A stretch of DNA of 37,777 bases from an uncultured Clostridium sp. (GCA_900540335.1 UQFC01000015.1:1-37777); one strand, 5' to 3'. Counted from the stretch's first letter, positions 22,773 through 31,838 are shown. Translations and numbers: made by a program. The notes: generated from the sequence alone by a model not told the origin.

Positions 22773-23552
22773 CTATACAACACTCTTGAGTCCCAGGGTT
22801 TTCTCAATCACCAGCATAACTCCCAGAGTAATTACCATCAGAAGCGTTGCCAGAGCGGCAATCGTCGGATCAAAATGGTATTCCACATAGGCCATCATCT
22901 CAATCGGCAGAACCGTAACTCCGGCGCTTGTAAGAAAGGCGGACAGAGATACGTTGTTGAAGGAGTTGATAATTGCCATAATGCATGCGGATACAATACC
23001 TGATTTGATGTTGGGCAGCAAAATATGGAAAAATGTATAAACATTTCCAGCTCCCAGAATCCTTGCAGCCTCCTCCATGGAAAAATCAAAGTTAGCCAGA
23101 CTGGAGGTAACTACCCGCATAACATAAGGAATGGACAGAATCGTATGTCCAATCAGAAGGCTGGGCAGAGCCGGCAGCTTAAACCGGTTCGTCACATAGC
23201 GGAGCATAACAAAACCAAGTACAATCACCGGAATCAGCACCGGAGAAAGGAAAAGTCCTTTGATAAACTCTTTTCCCCTGAAGCGGTAGCGGTTCAGAGC
23301 ATAGGCCGCAGGAAGTCCCAGAATCAGAGCAAGGAAGGTAGCGGCAAATGCAATAATGATACTGTATTTTGCTGCGCTTCCGAAGGTTTTCACCTTCAGA
23401 ATCTGCGCATACCACTTGAGGGTAAAGCCCTCGCCCGGGAATTTCAGGTATGTGGTATCACTGAAGGAAGCCGCCGCAATAACAAGAAGAGGCCCGATCA
23501 GGAAAATATATACCAGCACAGTAACAAGAAACAGTGATTTACTCTTTTTCAT
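22773..23552 (-). CDS. ABC transporter permease, PotC-like
   Basis: The 259-aa inner-membrane permease has six hydrophobic segments and the coupling-helix EAA motif (SMEEAARILGAGNVYTFFHILLP, near 155-178). It belongs with spermidine/putrescine-type (PotC) permeases of the polyamine/opine/phosphonate class. The ATG follows AAGGAG by six bases. It is last in an operon ordered permease, ATPase, binding protein, permease. The substrate is not known. Confidence 0.9.
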   Translation of the reverse strand: MKKSKSLFLVTVLVYIFLIGPLLVIAAASFSDTTYLKFPGEGFTLKWYAQILKVKTFGSAAKYSIIIAFAATFLALILGLPAAYALNRYRFRGKEFIKGLFLSPVLIPVIVLGFVMLRYVTNRFKLPALPSLLIGHTILSIPYVMRVVTSSLANFDFSMEEAARILGAGNVYTFFHILLPNIKSGIVSACIMAIINSFNNVSLSAFLTSAGVTVLPIEMMAYVEYHFDPTIAALATLLMVITLGVMLVIEKTLGLKSVV

Positions 23553-23591
23553 GAATGACTCCTTTTATTGGTTCAGATTCGGAATGCCGGA

Positions 23592-24728
23592 TTACTGTAC
23601 AGAGAACAGCTCATTCCATCTGGTGGTCCAATCAGCCTTGTTGGCATTGATAACAGACCAGTCAGGAAGCAGCAGACCGTCGATCATTTCTTTTCCGTAA
23701 GTAAAGTTGGCTGCCTGCTCCTCTGTCAGCTCGATATCGGTGCGGACAGGAGAATCAACGCCGTCTAATGCTTCAGCCAGCTGAACTTCCTTGGAAATAT
23801 AGAAATCGATAAATGCCATAGCCAGATCCTTGTTCTCACAGCCCTTAACAATATTCAGAGTATTGTATCCGCTGTAGTTTCCTTCCACAGGATCTACCCA
23901 CACATAATCCTCGGAAGCAGCCTTTGCTGCAGTGTAGGAGAAGTCCAAAAGAACTGCAACAGAAATCTCACCCTGGTTCAGCATGGTGATTGTATCATTG
24001 GCGCTGGTGTAGGTCTTCATAACATTGGGCTTTAACTCTTCCATCTTTGCAAAGATCGCATCATCATCCGTTCCGGGAGTAAGACCTGCCATCTCTGCCA
24101 CCGCATAGTAAAACAGCGGACCGGAGGTTGTGGTAATATCCGGGATTGCAATAGAATCCTCCAGCTCCGGATTCCACAGATCTGCCCAGGAAGTAATCTC
24201 GATGGGGCAGGTTGCCTTGTCATATACAATACCAAGACGGTTAAAGGTATAAGCCGGACCATACTCCTCGCCGAAAGGTGCTTTTGCATTGTCATACAGA
24301 GCATCTCTGTTGGTTAAAGCACTGTAATCTGTCTTTTCCAGAAGATCTGCATCAATCAGGTCTGCCACAAAAGCATCACCGATGATAACAACATCGTAGT
24401 TCTCCGGAGTCTCTTTGATCTTGGTTACACGCTCTGCGTTTTTTCCGCCCTCTACGATCAGCTTGCAGCCGGTTGCTTCCATAAAGGGATCGTATACGTT
24501 CTTCTGAAGCAGTTCTGCATTAAAGGAAAAGGTAGAAACGCTCAGCTCCTGTCCCTCAAAATTGCCAAGGGAAGCAGCCTCGCTCTCAGAGCCTTCTGCA
24601 GCAGCTGTAGTCTCAGCCTTTGCAGCTGTGGTTTCTGCAGCCTTTGTCTCTTCAGAGGAGCCTCCGCACCCGGTCAGTGCAGCAGCCATAGATGCAGCCA
24701 GTACGATACTCAATACTTTCTTCTTCAT
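23592..24728 (-). CDS. ABC transporter substrate-binding lipoprotein, PotD-like
   Basis: A 378-aa extracellular solute-binding lipoprotein. Signal peptide residues 1-20 and lipobox LTGC with C21 are clear, followed by a Ser/Thr/Ala/Glu linker to about residue 55. The mature part matches family-1 binding proteins related to PotD and Fe3+-binding proteins (YDVVIIGDAFVADLI, then NRLGIVYDK, and a C-terminal AMAFIDFYISKEVQ). The ATG follows AAGGAG by nine bases; an earlier ATG at 24749 precedes the site. It starts 20 bases after the ATPase gene. The polyamine-type ligand is a guess from the family only. Confidence 0.9.
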   Translation of the reverse strand: MKKKVLSIVLAASMAAALTGCGGSSEETKAAETTAAKAETTAAAEGSESEAASLGNFEGQELSVSTFSFNAELLQKNVYDPFMEATGCKLIVEGGKNAERVTKIKETPENYDVVIIGDAFVADLIDADLLEKTDYSALTNRDALYDNAKAPFGEEYGPAYTFNRLGIVYDKATCPIEITSWADLWNPELEDSIAIPDITTTSGPLFYYAVAEMAGLTPGTDDDAIFAKMEELKPNVMKTYTSANDTITMLNQGEISVAVLLDFSYTAAKAASEDYVWVDPVEGNYSGYNTLNIVKGCENKDLAMAFIDFYISKEVQLAEALDGVDSPVRTDIELTEEQAANFTYGKEMIDGLLLPDWSVINANKADWTTRWNELFSVQ

Positions 24729-24748
24729 AATATCTCTCTCCTTTACCA

Positions 24749-25780
24749 TTACAGTAAAATAATTTTATTGGGAGTCAGAGACAGGGTAACCTGATCTCCA
24801 ACGCCGTAAACACATTCCTGATCGGTGCTGACCTCCAGCTCGCCGATAGCCGTCCGTACATTGTACTGATGACGCTTGCCGAGGAAGGTGCTTACCACAA
24901 TCTCACCGGACAGAGGATTCACAGCGTTCTCTCCTTCCGGAACAATCTGAATGTCCTCCGGGCGGATACATGCCTTAAACTGCTCTCCGTCTTTTTTCTC
25001 TGTAACCTGAATCCGGGAACCGTCTTCAGCCAGATAGTTTTCTCCGTCCTTTTTCAGGTTCAGGAAGTTTTCAAATCCTACAAAACGGGCAATGAATTCC
25101 GTCTTCGGATGGTTGTAAATGGCAGACGGCGTATCCATCTGTTCAATCACGCCATGGTTCATAATTGCAACCTTATCGGAAATAGCAAAGCATTCCTCCT
25201 GATCATGGGTTACATAGATTGCCGTAAATCCGAATTTCTGCTGCAGACGACGAATCTCAACTCTCATTTTTACACGGAGCTTGGCATCCAGATTGGAAAG
25301 AGGCTCGTCAAGAAGAAGCAGATCCGGCTTAATCACCAGCGCTCTCGCCAGAGCCACCCTCTGTCTCTGTCCGCCGGACATTTCCTTGGGGAATCTGTTT
25401 TCAAAGCCCTTCAGATCCACTGTCTCCAGCATCTCCAGAACCTCCTTGCGGATCTGATCCTGGGGGAGCTTGCGCATCTTCAGGCCAAAAGCCACATTAT
25501 CAAAAACCGTCATGTGCGGGAACAGAGCATAGCTCTGAAATACAAAACCAAAATTCCGCTTATTCAGAGGAACCTGGGTGTAATCCTTGCCGTCAAAGAT
25601 AAATTTTCCGTCCATGGGAGTGGAAAAACCTGCAATCAGACGCAGAGTGGTGGTTTTTCCGCATCCGCTGGAACCAAGCAAAGAAACCAGTTCTCCTTTT
25701 TCTACCTGAAAGTTCAAATCCTTCAGAATTACATTTTTGTCATAACCTGCAGTAATGTTCTGCAATTCCAACAGTGCCAT
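24749..25780 (-). CDS. ABC transporter ATP-binding protein, PotA-like
   Basis: A 343-aa importer ATPase. Walker A GSSGCGKTT (about 36-44), Q-loop, signature SGGQRQRVALARAL (about 134-147), Walker B LLLLDEPLSNLD and the switch histidine in THDQEE are all intact. The C-terminal third is a TOBE regulatory domain (ACIRPEDIQIVPEGE). This domain plan is that of PotA, UgpC and FbpC. The ATG follows AAGGAG by six bases. It would energise the two neighbouring permeases. Confidence 0.95.
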   Translation of the reverse strand: MALLELQNITAGYDKNVILKDLNFQVEKGELVSLLGSSGCGKTTTLRLIAGFSTPMDGKFIFDGKDYTQVPLNKRNFGFVFQSYALFPHMTVFDNVAFGLKMRKLPQDQIRKEVLEMLETVDLKGFENRFPKEMSGGQRQRVALARALVIKPDLLLLDEPLSNLDAKLRVKMRVEIRRLQQKFGFTAIYVTHDQEECFAISDKVAIMNHGVIEQMDTPSAIYNHPKTEFIARFVGFENFLNLKKDGENYLAEDGSRIQVTEKKDGEQFKACIRPEDIQIVPEGENAVNPLSGEIVVSTFLGKRHQYNVRTAIGELEVSTDQECVYGVGDQVTLSLTPNKIILL

Positions 25781-25810
25781 ACTTTTCTCCTTTATCCTCT
25801 CTATAAACGG

Positions 25811-26644
25811 TCAGACCGTCGGGTTCAGTTTTTTACTGATTGCTGTGATGCCGCTGGAAACCACCATGGTCACCACAATCATGACTACAGCCACTACGGA
25901 AGCCTGAGTCCAGTCACCCAGAGACATGGCCTGCTGATAAATCATGGTGGCAAGCACACGGGTGTCGGTTCCTCCCAGAAGCTGCGGGGTGGTGTAGGCT
26001 GTCAGACAGCCGGTAAATACCAGAACGCTTCCCGTTACCAGTCCGGGAATACTTAACGGAAGAATCACATGGCGGAATGTGCTGGCTCTGGATGCGCCCA
26101 GACTTCCGGCTGCCAGATTCAGATCCTCGGAAATATTGTCCATAATTCCAATCAGTGAAAGGATCATCAGAGGCAGGAAGAGCTGGATAAAGCCCACCAC
26201 CATGGAAAACTCATTGTACAGAAGACTGACCGGTTTGTCTACAATTCCGCTGCTGACCAGAAGATTGTTGACAAAGCCCTTCTTTCCAAGAATAACCATC
26301 CAGCTGAAGGAACGAATAACCGGACTGGTAAACATGGGGAACACGGCCAGTGCCATCAGCATTCCCTTGTTCTTGGAATATTTGGAAATATAATACGCTG
26401 TAGGGAAGCCCAGCAGTGCGCATGCCACTGTACTGATCAGACTCAGACGGATACTTCTCCAGAAAACCTGTTTAAAATAGGTACTTTCCAGAAGGCTGAA
26501 ATATCCTTCCAGGGAAAATCCCCCCGCCTCATCGAAAAACGTCGTCAGAATCAGCGAAAACAGCGGAATCAGCATAAATACAGCCAGAAACAGGCAGCCG
26601 GGAAGAATAAACAGCCAGTAAATCTTTGTTTTTTTCTCAAGCAC
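25811..26644 (-). CDS. ABC transporter permease, PotB-like
   Basis: A 277-aa permease with six hydrophobic segments and an EAA-type motif in the second half (LAAGSLGASRASTFRHVILP). It pairs with the PotC-like permease downstream. The likely start codon is GTG at 26644, with only a weak upstream site (AAAGGTTGG); there is no in-frame ATG until the middle of the first membrane segment, so the GTG start is preferred but not certain. It is the first gene after a 180-base structured leader. Confidence 0.88.
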   Translation of the reverse strand: MLEKKTKIYWLFILPGCLFLAVFMLIPLFSLILTTFFDEAGGFSLEGYFSLLESTYFKQVFWRSIRLSLISTVACALLGFPTAYYISKYSKNKGMLMALAVFPMFTSPVIRSFSWMVILGKKGFVNNLLVSSGIVDKPVSLLYNEFSMVVGFIQLFLPLMILSLIGIMDNISEDLNLAAGSLGASRASTFRHVILPLSIPGLVTGSVLVFTGCLTAYTTPQLLGGTDTRVLATMIYQQAMSLGDWTQASVVAVVMIVVTMVVSSGITAISKKLNPTV

Positions 26645-26708
26645 GGTTCTACCAACCTTTCTTTCTCAATCTTTTGCTGTTGCAAGAGGCGATATCCCGG
26701 CAAAAACA

Positions 26709-26743
26709 CTTCTTTCTGCACAAAAAATCTGTGACAGAAAAAG
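26709..26743 (-). promoter_or_regulatory. hairpin in the ABC leader
   Basis: A stem of about 12 bp with small bulges (26709-26722 with 26730-26743) around an A/T-rich loop. It overlaps the T-run of the preceding terminator-like hairpin, so the two may be alternatives. Attenuation is inference. Confidence 0.4.
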
Positions 26744-26776
26744 GGACTTGCATTTATAAGTCGAATACCCACTCAT

Positions 26777-26826
26777 TAATCAGTCCCTCTAATAAATAGC
26801 CGAGTTGTTATCAATTCCTCTAATAA
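26777..26826. repeat. two 19-base direct repeats in the ABC leader
   Basis: TAATCAGTCCCTCTAATAA (26777-26795) and TTATCAATTCCTCTAATAA (26808-26826) agree at 15 of 19 positions, with a 31-base period, close to three helical turns. They lie just after the predicted transcript start, a normal place for a repressor operator, but they would also be part of the leader RNA. Confidence 0.6.
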
Positions 26827-26833
26827 CGATATT

Positions 26834-26862
26834 AACATAACATTGAAAAGAACAAATGTCAA
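26834..26862 (-). promoter_or_regulatory. sigma-A promoter of the ABC importer operon
   Basis: Minus-strand perfect -35 TTGACA (26857-26862), 17-base spacer, -10 TATGTT (26834-26839). Confidence 0.75.
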
Positions 26863-26961
26863 CCCGATTCGTCAAATTATGCGCTTATTTTTACCGCAGT
26901 TCTGCATAGTTTTAACACAAATCATACATTTGTCTGTTTTTTATCAAAGACTGGAAAACAA

Positions 26962-28278
26962 TCAAAGCACATCCGGATATTTTTCCGCTCTGCTGACAAA
27001 TTCTCCCATGGCCTCTGACAGCTTCTTTCTCTCCGCTGTCAAATCTGCGCAGAGCAGTCTGTGATTTTTTACCAGACGTTTTCCGTCCACCCAGACACTG
27101 TCTACATTTGATGCGTTTGCAGAATATACGATGGCAGAATATACATTGTAAATCGGGAACATATTAACAGACTCTGTTTCCAGAAGAACAAGATCTGCCT
27201 TTTTTCCCGGCTCAATGGAGCCAATCTCCTTTTCTGCTCCCAGAACTCTGGCGCCTCCCATGGTTCCCATCTCAACAATATCCACTGCCGGGAAAACACC
27301 GCGGCTGTGATACTTTGTCTTCTGGGCAGAGGCAATCATCTTAAACTGGGTAAACAGATCAAGGGTATTGCCGGAAGACGGTCCGTCTGTTCCCACGCCT
27401 ACACAGACGCCCTGGTTTCTCATATCCAGAACGGGGCAGACACCCTTTCCGCCTTTTGTATTGGCGCCTACGCAGTGAGCCACCTTTGTCCCCGTTTCTG
27501 CAAACAGTGCAATGTCATGCTCCGTTGCGTGGATGCAGTGGGCAGCGATGGTTCTCGGACCAAGAACGCCTAAATCAGCCAGGAATTCGATAGGTGTTTT
27601 CTGATACTTTTCCCGGAAAAGCTCCATCTCGTAGTCCATTTCACTTACATGAAGCGTATAGGGAGCCTCATATCGGCAGGCCAGATCATAGGCTGCCTTC
27701 AGCATTTCCGGAGAATTGGTGTTGGTGGCATGGGGTGCAGCCATTGGATGAATCCTGTCATGGCCCGACCATTTTTTCAGAAGCTCCTCGCAGATGGCAA
27801 GCCCTCCATAAGGCTCTTTGCTGTCACAGGTAGCCATATTGATAACGGTCTCTCCCACCCATGCGCGGATTCCCATTTTTTCACATGCCCGGGCAACCTG
27901 ATCCTCAAAATAATACATGTCAAGAACCGAGGTTACGCCGGACAGCAAAAGCTCGCATATCGCATACCGGGCGCTTAAATAAATAAGCTCCGGCGTCATG
28001 GCCTCCAACTCCAGAGGAAACAGAAATCTCCTGAGACGATCCGGACAGTCATCCCCCATGGAACGGAAGGGAATCATGGAAATATGACTGTGCACATTGA
28101 CCATTCCCGGCATCAGGATTCCGCCTTTGCCGTCTACCACACAGTCCGCATTCTCCGGTCCCTTTCCTTCTCCTGTTTCCAGGATCTTATTATCCTCCAT
28201 TACCACATATCCGTCTTTATAAATGTGCTTCTCCGGATCCATGGTAAGAACAGTTGCATGATTGATTACAGTTTGCAT
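26962..28278 (-). CDS. MtaD/SsnA-type amidohydrolase
   Basis: A 438-aa metal-dependent amidohydrolase of the MTA/S-adenosylhomocysteine deaminase, chlorohydrolase and SsnA group. Metal ligands are in place: H63 and H65 (NVHSH), H210 (LHVSE), H247 (AAHCIH) and D298 (GVGTDGP). The family usually deaminates purine nucleosides or pterins. HSH replaces the more common HTH or HCH, a tolerated change. The ATG is six bases after GGAGG. It follows the CLC gene by 23 bases and precedes the ABC importer, so importer and enzyme may handle the same nitrogen compound (inference). Confidence 0.88.
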   Translation of the reverse strand: MQTVINHATVLTMDPEKHIYKDGYVVMEDNKILETGEGKGPENADCVVDGKGGILMPGMVNVHSHISMIPFRSMGDDCPDRLRRFLFPLELEAMTPELIYLSARYAICELLLSGVTSVLDMYYFEDQVARACEKMGIRAWVGETVINMATCDSKEPYGGLAICEELLKKWSGHDRIHPMAAPHATNTNSPEMLKAAYDLACRYEAPYTLHVSEMDYEMELFREKYQKTPIEFLADLGVLGPRTIAAHCIHATEHDIALFAETGTKVAHCVGANTKGGKGVCPVLDMRNQGVCVGVGTDGPSSGNTLDLFTQFKMIASAQKTKYHSRGVFPAVDIVEMGTMGGARVLGAEKEIGSIEPGKKADLVLLETESVNMFPIYNVYSAIVYSANASNVDSVWVDGKRLVKNHRLLCADLTAERKKLSEAMGEFVSRAEKYPDVL

Positions 28279-28301
28279 ACAGGTCCTCCGTATCTTTGTT
28301 T

Positions 28302-29558
28302 TTAATGAGATTTTCTGTTAATATATTCTGCCCGTGTTTTGGAATAAATAAATTTCTGACTGCTGTAAAGTCCGTAGTATCCGGAAAGAGTAAAGCACAC
28401 GCCAACAGCCAGGGCATAATAAGGCATTGCTTCAAATCCAAACATTTCAAAGGCCAGAAACATAGTGCTTACAGGGCAGTTGGTGACACTGACAAAAAGG
28501 CAGGCCATGCCCATTGCCGTACAAAGCCCGGCGGGCGCATGGAGAAGAGTGCCGGCTGTACAGCCGAATACGGCTCCTACGCAGAGTGTGGGAACAATTT
28601 CTCCGCCCTTAAACCCGGCGCCCAGCGCCACTGCCGTAAATAAGATTTTCAGAAGAAACGCATACATGGGAACGGCTTCCCCCTCAAAGCACCGCTCAAT
28701 CAGAGCCATTCCGCTTCCGTTATAGGTTCTGTCTGAAAATATCAGTGTCAGAAGAATAAACAATCCGCTTCCGGCCAGAATCCGCAGGAACGGATTGGGC
28801 AGATATTTCCGGTACAGCTGGCCGCTTTTATGAAGGCTGATGCAAAGAACAATGCCCACACAGGCGCAGAGAATGCCTAACAGTACGGACAGACCTGCTC
28901 CGTACAGGCCGAATTCCGGGATCTGCCCCACAGAAAAAGCTTCTGCCTTCAGTCCGAACCGGGAGGAAAGAGCCGCCCCGAGAAAAGCGGAAAATACACA
29001 GGGAACCAGAGCCGCATAGTACATGACGCCAATGCTGATTACCTCCATGGCAAAGACAGCAGCTGCCAGAGGCGTTCCGAAAAGAGCCGCAAAGCCTGCG
29101 CTCATTCCGCACATCACCGCCACTTTTTTATCCTTCTCGTCCAGCTTCATCACCTTTCCGATCAGGTTTCCCAGGCTTCCCCCCAGCTGAAGAGCCGCCC
29201 CTTCCCGTCCCAGAGAAGCGCTGACACAGTGGCTTAATATCGTAGAAATGAAGATCAGCGGCGCAGTTGCAAAGGTCACCTCTTCATTGGCAGAAACAGC
29301 CTCGATTACCATGTCCGTTCCACGGTTTTTTTCCTCATGGCAGACACGGTACAGCCAGACGATCAGAACGCCGGCCGCCGGCATGAGAAATACTGTCCAG
29401 GGATATCGGTTCCACATCCTGGTTGCCCAGGCCACTCCGTGCCCGAACACCGTTCCCACTGCTCCGACAGCAAGGCCAATCACAACCGAAATCAGGGTCC
29501 ATTTCACAAAATAATGTATATTCACCGCCAGCGGCGCGGTCCTCGTATCCTCGCTCAT
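28302..29558 (-). CDS. CLC-family chloride/fluoride channel or antiporter
   Basis: A 418-aa membrane protein with the CLC fold, about ten to twelve helices. The external gate glutamate is present in GREGA (E119, 117-121), and a later GGEIVP (318-323) replaces the usual GxFxP. The first selectivity loop reads RGTDMVIEA (79-87) instead of GSGIP, so the chloride-coordinating serine is missing. From memory this pattern resembles the SycA-like/CLC-F branch, which includes fluoride-proton antiporters. The ATG follows GGGGG by nine bases. It starts 32 bases after ilvA, so it is probably cotranscribed. I see no fluoride riboswitch. Confidence 0.87.
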   Translation of the reverse strand: MSEDTRTAPLAVNIHYFVKWTLISVVIGLAVGAVGTVFGHGVAWATRMWNRYPWTVFLMPAAGVLIVWLYRVCHEEKNRGTDMVIEAVSANEEVTFATAPLIFISTILSHCVSASLGREGAALQLGGSLGNLIGKVMKLDEKDKKVAVMCGMSAGFAALFGTPLAAAVFAMEVISIGVMYYAALVPCVFSAFLGAALSSRFGLKAEAFSVGQIPEFGLYGAGLSVLLGILCACVGIVLCISLHKSGQLYRKYLPNPFLRILAGSGLFILLTLIFSDRTYNGSGMALIERCFEGEAVPMYAFLLKILFTAVALGAGFKGGEIVPTLCVGAVFGCTAGTLLHAPAGLCTAMGMACLFVSVTNCPVSTMFLAFEMFGFEAMPYYALAVGVCFTLSGYYGLYSSQKFIYSKTRAEYINRKSH

Positions 29559-29590
29559 CTCAGATAACCCCCATTTTCCTTTCAGCAGAA

Positions 29591-30865
29591 TCAGTCACTG
29601 TATACGCCTTTTGATTTTACAAGCTTGGGACGGTAGCCCTCATCATTTAAGGCCTGGACAATTCTGTTTTTGTGCTCTGTGCCCTCTGCCTCAAGGGTAA
29701 TCCTAAGCTCCACCGCTGCATTTCTGTTAATGCTGATAAACTGATTGTGCTCCAGCTTGATTACATTTCCCTTTTCCTCTGCCAGGAGAGAAGAAACCTT
29801 GGCCAGCTCACCGGGTTTATCCGGAAGCAGCACAGATACGGTAAAGATTCGATCTCTCTGAATGAGTCCGTGCTGAACAACAGAGGACATGGTAATCACA
29901 TCCATATTTCCGCCGCTTAAAATAGATACAATCTTTTTCTTTTTTACATTCAGATGCTTCAGTGCAGCCACGGTAAGCAGTCCGGAATTCTCCACGATCA
30001 TTTTGTGGTTCTCCACCATATCCAGGAATGCTACAATCAGCTCAGAATCCTCTACGGTAATGATCTCGTCCACATTCTGCCGGATGTAGGGGAAGAGCTT
30101 TTCTCCGGGGCGTTTTACAGCCGTACCGTCTGCAATGGTGTTTACATCAGAAAGAGCGACTACATGACCGGCTTTTAAGGATTCCTGCATACAGTTTGCG
30201 CCTGCAGGCTCTACGCCGATCACGCGGATCTTGGGATTCAGAAGCTTGGCAAGGGTGGAAACGCCTGTGCAGAGTCCGCCGCCACCGATGGGAACCAGAA
30301 TGTAGTCTACTGTCGGCAGCTCCTTGATAATTTCCATGGCAATGGTTCCCTGACCGGTTGCCACATCCAGGTCATCAAAGGGATGGACAAAGGTATATCC
30401 ATTTTCACTTGCCAGCTGGTAGGCATAGGCGCAGGCCTCATCAAAAACGTTGCCGTACAGAACCACCTCAGCGCCATAGCTTCTGGTGCGGTTTACTTTA
30501 ATTAACGGTGTGGTTGTGGGCATTACGATTACAGCGCGGATTCCGGCCAGCTTGGCGGCATAGGCCACGCCCTGGGCATGGTTTCCTGCAGAAGCAGTAA
30601 TCAGTCCTCTCTTCTTTTCCTCCTCAGAAAGGGTGCTGATTTTGTAATAAGCTCCCCGCACCTTGTAGGCGCCGGTATACTGCATATTTTCCGGTTTGAA
30701 ATAAACCTTGTTTCCTGTAATGGAGGAATAATATTCACTGAAGACCAGCTTTGTTTCCTGGGTAACCTTTTTTACCTCTTCTGTGGCGTCTTCAAATTTC
30801 TCCAGAGTCATTTTTTCGTCATCCTGTCCGTTTTCTAATAACTCCATGTTCTCTGTGTTTTCCAT
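29591..30865 (-). CDS. ilvA: threonine ammonia-lyase with C-terminal ACT domain
   Basis: A PLP enzyme converting threonine to 2-oxobutanoate and ammonia, the entry to isoleucine synthesis or threonine fermentation. The 424-aa product has an N-terminal extension of about 20 residues, the PLP lysine K68 in TGAYKVRGA, SAGNHAQG and the glycine loop PIGGGGLCTG. A single ACT domain (about 345-418; FTVSVLLPDKPGELAKVSSLL) follows, as in the one-ACT class; whether it is the biosynthetic or catabolic form is not decided by this. The ATG follows GAGG by nine bases. It starts 37 bases after ftsY. No T-box or leader peptide is visible before it. Confidence 0.93.
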   Translation of the reverse strand: MENTENMELLENGQDDEKMTLEKFEDATEEVKKVTQETKLVFSEYYSSITGNKVYFKPENMQYTGAYKVRGAYYKISTLSEEEKKRGLITASAGNHAQGVAYAAKLAGIRAVIVMPTTTPLIKVNRTRSYGAEVVLYGNVFDEACAYAYQLASENGYTFVHPFDDLDVATGQGTIAMEIIKELPTVDYILVPIGGGGLCTGVSTLAKLLNPKIRVIGVEPAGANCMQESLKAGHVVALSDVNTIADGTAVKRPGEKLFPYIRQNVDEIITVEDSELIVAFLDMVENHKMIVENSGLLTVAALKHLNVKKKKIVSILSGGNMDVITMSSVVQHGLIQRDRIFTVSVLLPDKPGELAKVSSLLAEEKGNVIKLEHNQFISINRNAAVELRITLEAEGTEHKNRIVQALNDEGYRPKLVKSKGVYSD

Positions 30866-30902
30866 GTCTTTTGTCCTCTCTCCCTCTGTCCTTCTCTTTC
30901 TA

Positions 30903-31838
30903 TCAGTCCTGTTTCACATCAAACAGGGCATTGACAAAATCTGTAGAATTGAATTTCTGCAGATCATCAATCTTTTCGCCTACGCCGACATATTTAACCG
31001 GCAGTCCCAGCTCTGCCTGAATTGCCACTGCAATTCCGCCCTTTGCCGTTCCATCCAGCTTTGTCAGAATAATGCCTGTAATATCAGCTACCTCCATAAA
31101 CTGCTTTGCCTGAACAAGAGCATTCTGTCCTGTTGTTCCGTCCAGCACAACCAGGGTTTCCCGGTAGGCATCCGGATACTCTTTTTCAATAATCCGGTTG
31201 ATTTTGCGCAGCTCCTCCATCAGGTTTTTCTTATTGTGGAGACGTCCGGCTGTATCGCAGATCAGAACGTCGGCTCTGCGTGATTTGGCTGCTGCCACTG
31301 CATCATAGATCACTGCCGCCGGATCAGATCCCTCCTGCTGGGCAATAATCTCCACACCGGCCCGGTTTGCCCACTCCGTCAGCTGCTCAATTGCTGCTGC
31401 ACGGAAGGTATCGGCCGCTGCCAGAACCACCTTTTTGCCCTCGTCCTTCAGCTGTCCGGCAAGTTTTCCCACAGAAGTGGTTTTTCCTACTCCGTTTACG
31501 CCGATTACCAAAACAACAGACTGGCGGTTTTCAAACTCATAGGCATTTTCTCCCAGATCCATCTGGCTTCGGATAGAATCAATCAGAAGCTGCTTGCACT
31601 GGGACGGCTCCTTGATATGCTGCTCCTTCACCTTTTTTCTCAGATCCTCCATAATCGTCATGGTAGTCTGAATTCCGATATCTCCCATAATCAGAGTTTC
31701 TTCCAGCTCCTCATAAAAATCATCGTCAATGGCTGAAAACCCGCTGAAAATAGAATCAATGCCTGATACAATATTTTCTCTTGTTTTATTCAGGCCCTCT
31801 ACCAGCCGGCTGAAAAAACCTTTCTTCTTCTCTTCCAT
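30903..31838 (-). CDS. ftsY: signal recognition particle receptor FtsY
   Basis: FtsY is the membrane-associated SRP receptor GTPase that delivers ribosomes to the SecYEG translocon. The 311-aa protein has a short N-terminal region (no long acidic A domain), the helical N domain, and a G domain with GVNGVGKTT (113-121), the DTFRAAA loop, DTAGRL (195-200) and TKLDGTAKGG. The ATG at 31838 follows AAGGAG by six bases; an upstream ATG at 31868 precedes it. It is 100 bases after smc, a conserved clostridial order. Confidence 0.96.
   Translation of the reverse strand: MEEKKKGFFSRLVEGLNKTRENIVSGIDSIFSGFSAIDDDFYEELEETLIMGDIGIQTTMTIMEDLRKKVKEQHIKEPSQCKQLLIDSIRSQMDLGENAYEFENRQSVVLVIGVNGVGKTTSVGKLAGQLKDEGKKVVLAAADTFRAAAIEQLTEWANRAGVEIIAQQEGSDPAAVIYDAVAAAKSRRADVLICDTAGRLHNKKNLMEELRKINRIIEKEYPDAYRETLVVLDGTTGQNALVQAKQFMEVADITGIILTKLDGTAKGGIAVAIQAELGLPVKYVGVGEKIDDLQKFNSTDFVNALFDVKQD

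Larger units (their letters stand above)
26645..26961. other. ABC operon leader and upstream region
   Basis: This 317-base gap holds no gene. On the minus strand it carries the ABC promoter (26834-26862) and then a leader of roughly 180 bases with two near-identical 19-base repeats (26777-26795 and 26808-26826), a terminator-like hairpin with CCTTTTTC (about 26741-26789) and a second hairpin (26709-26743). No clear terminator follows the upstream amidohydrolase, so read-through into the importer genes is possible. Confidence 0.6.

Noticed and set aside
24869..26056. 395-aa open frame on the plus strand opposite the ABC genes
   Set aside because: Antisense shadow of the ATPase and permease genes, with low-quality composition and no start signal.
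29559..29590. Fluoride riboswitch before the CLC gene
   Set aside because: Only 32 bases separate it from ilvA and none of the conserved riboswitch blocks are present.
30866..30902. T-box or leader-peptide control of ilvA
   Set aside because: The gap to ftsY is 37 bases, too short for either, and it contains no hairpin.
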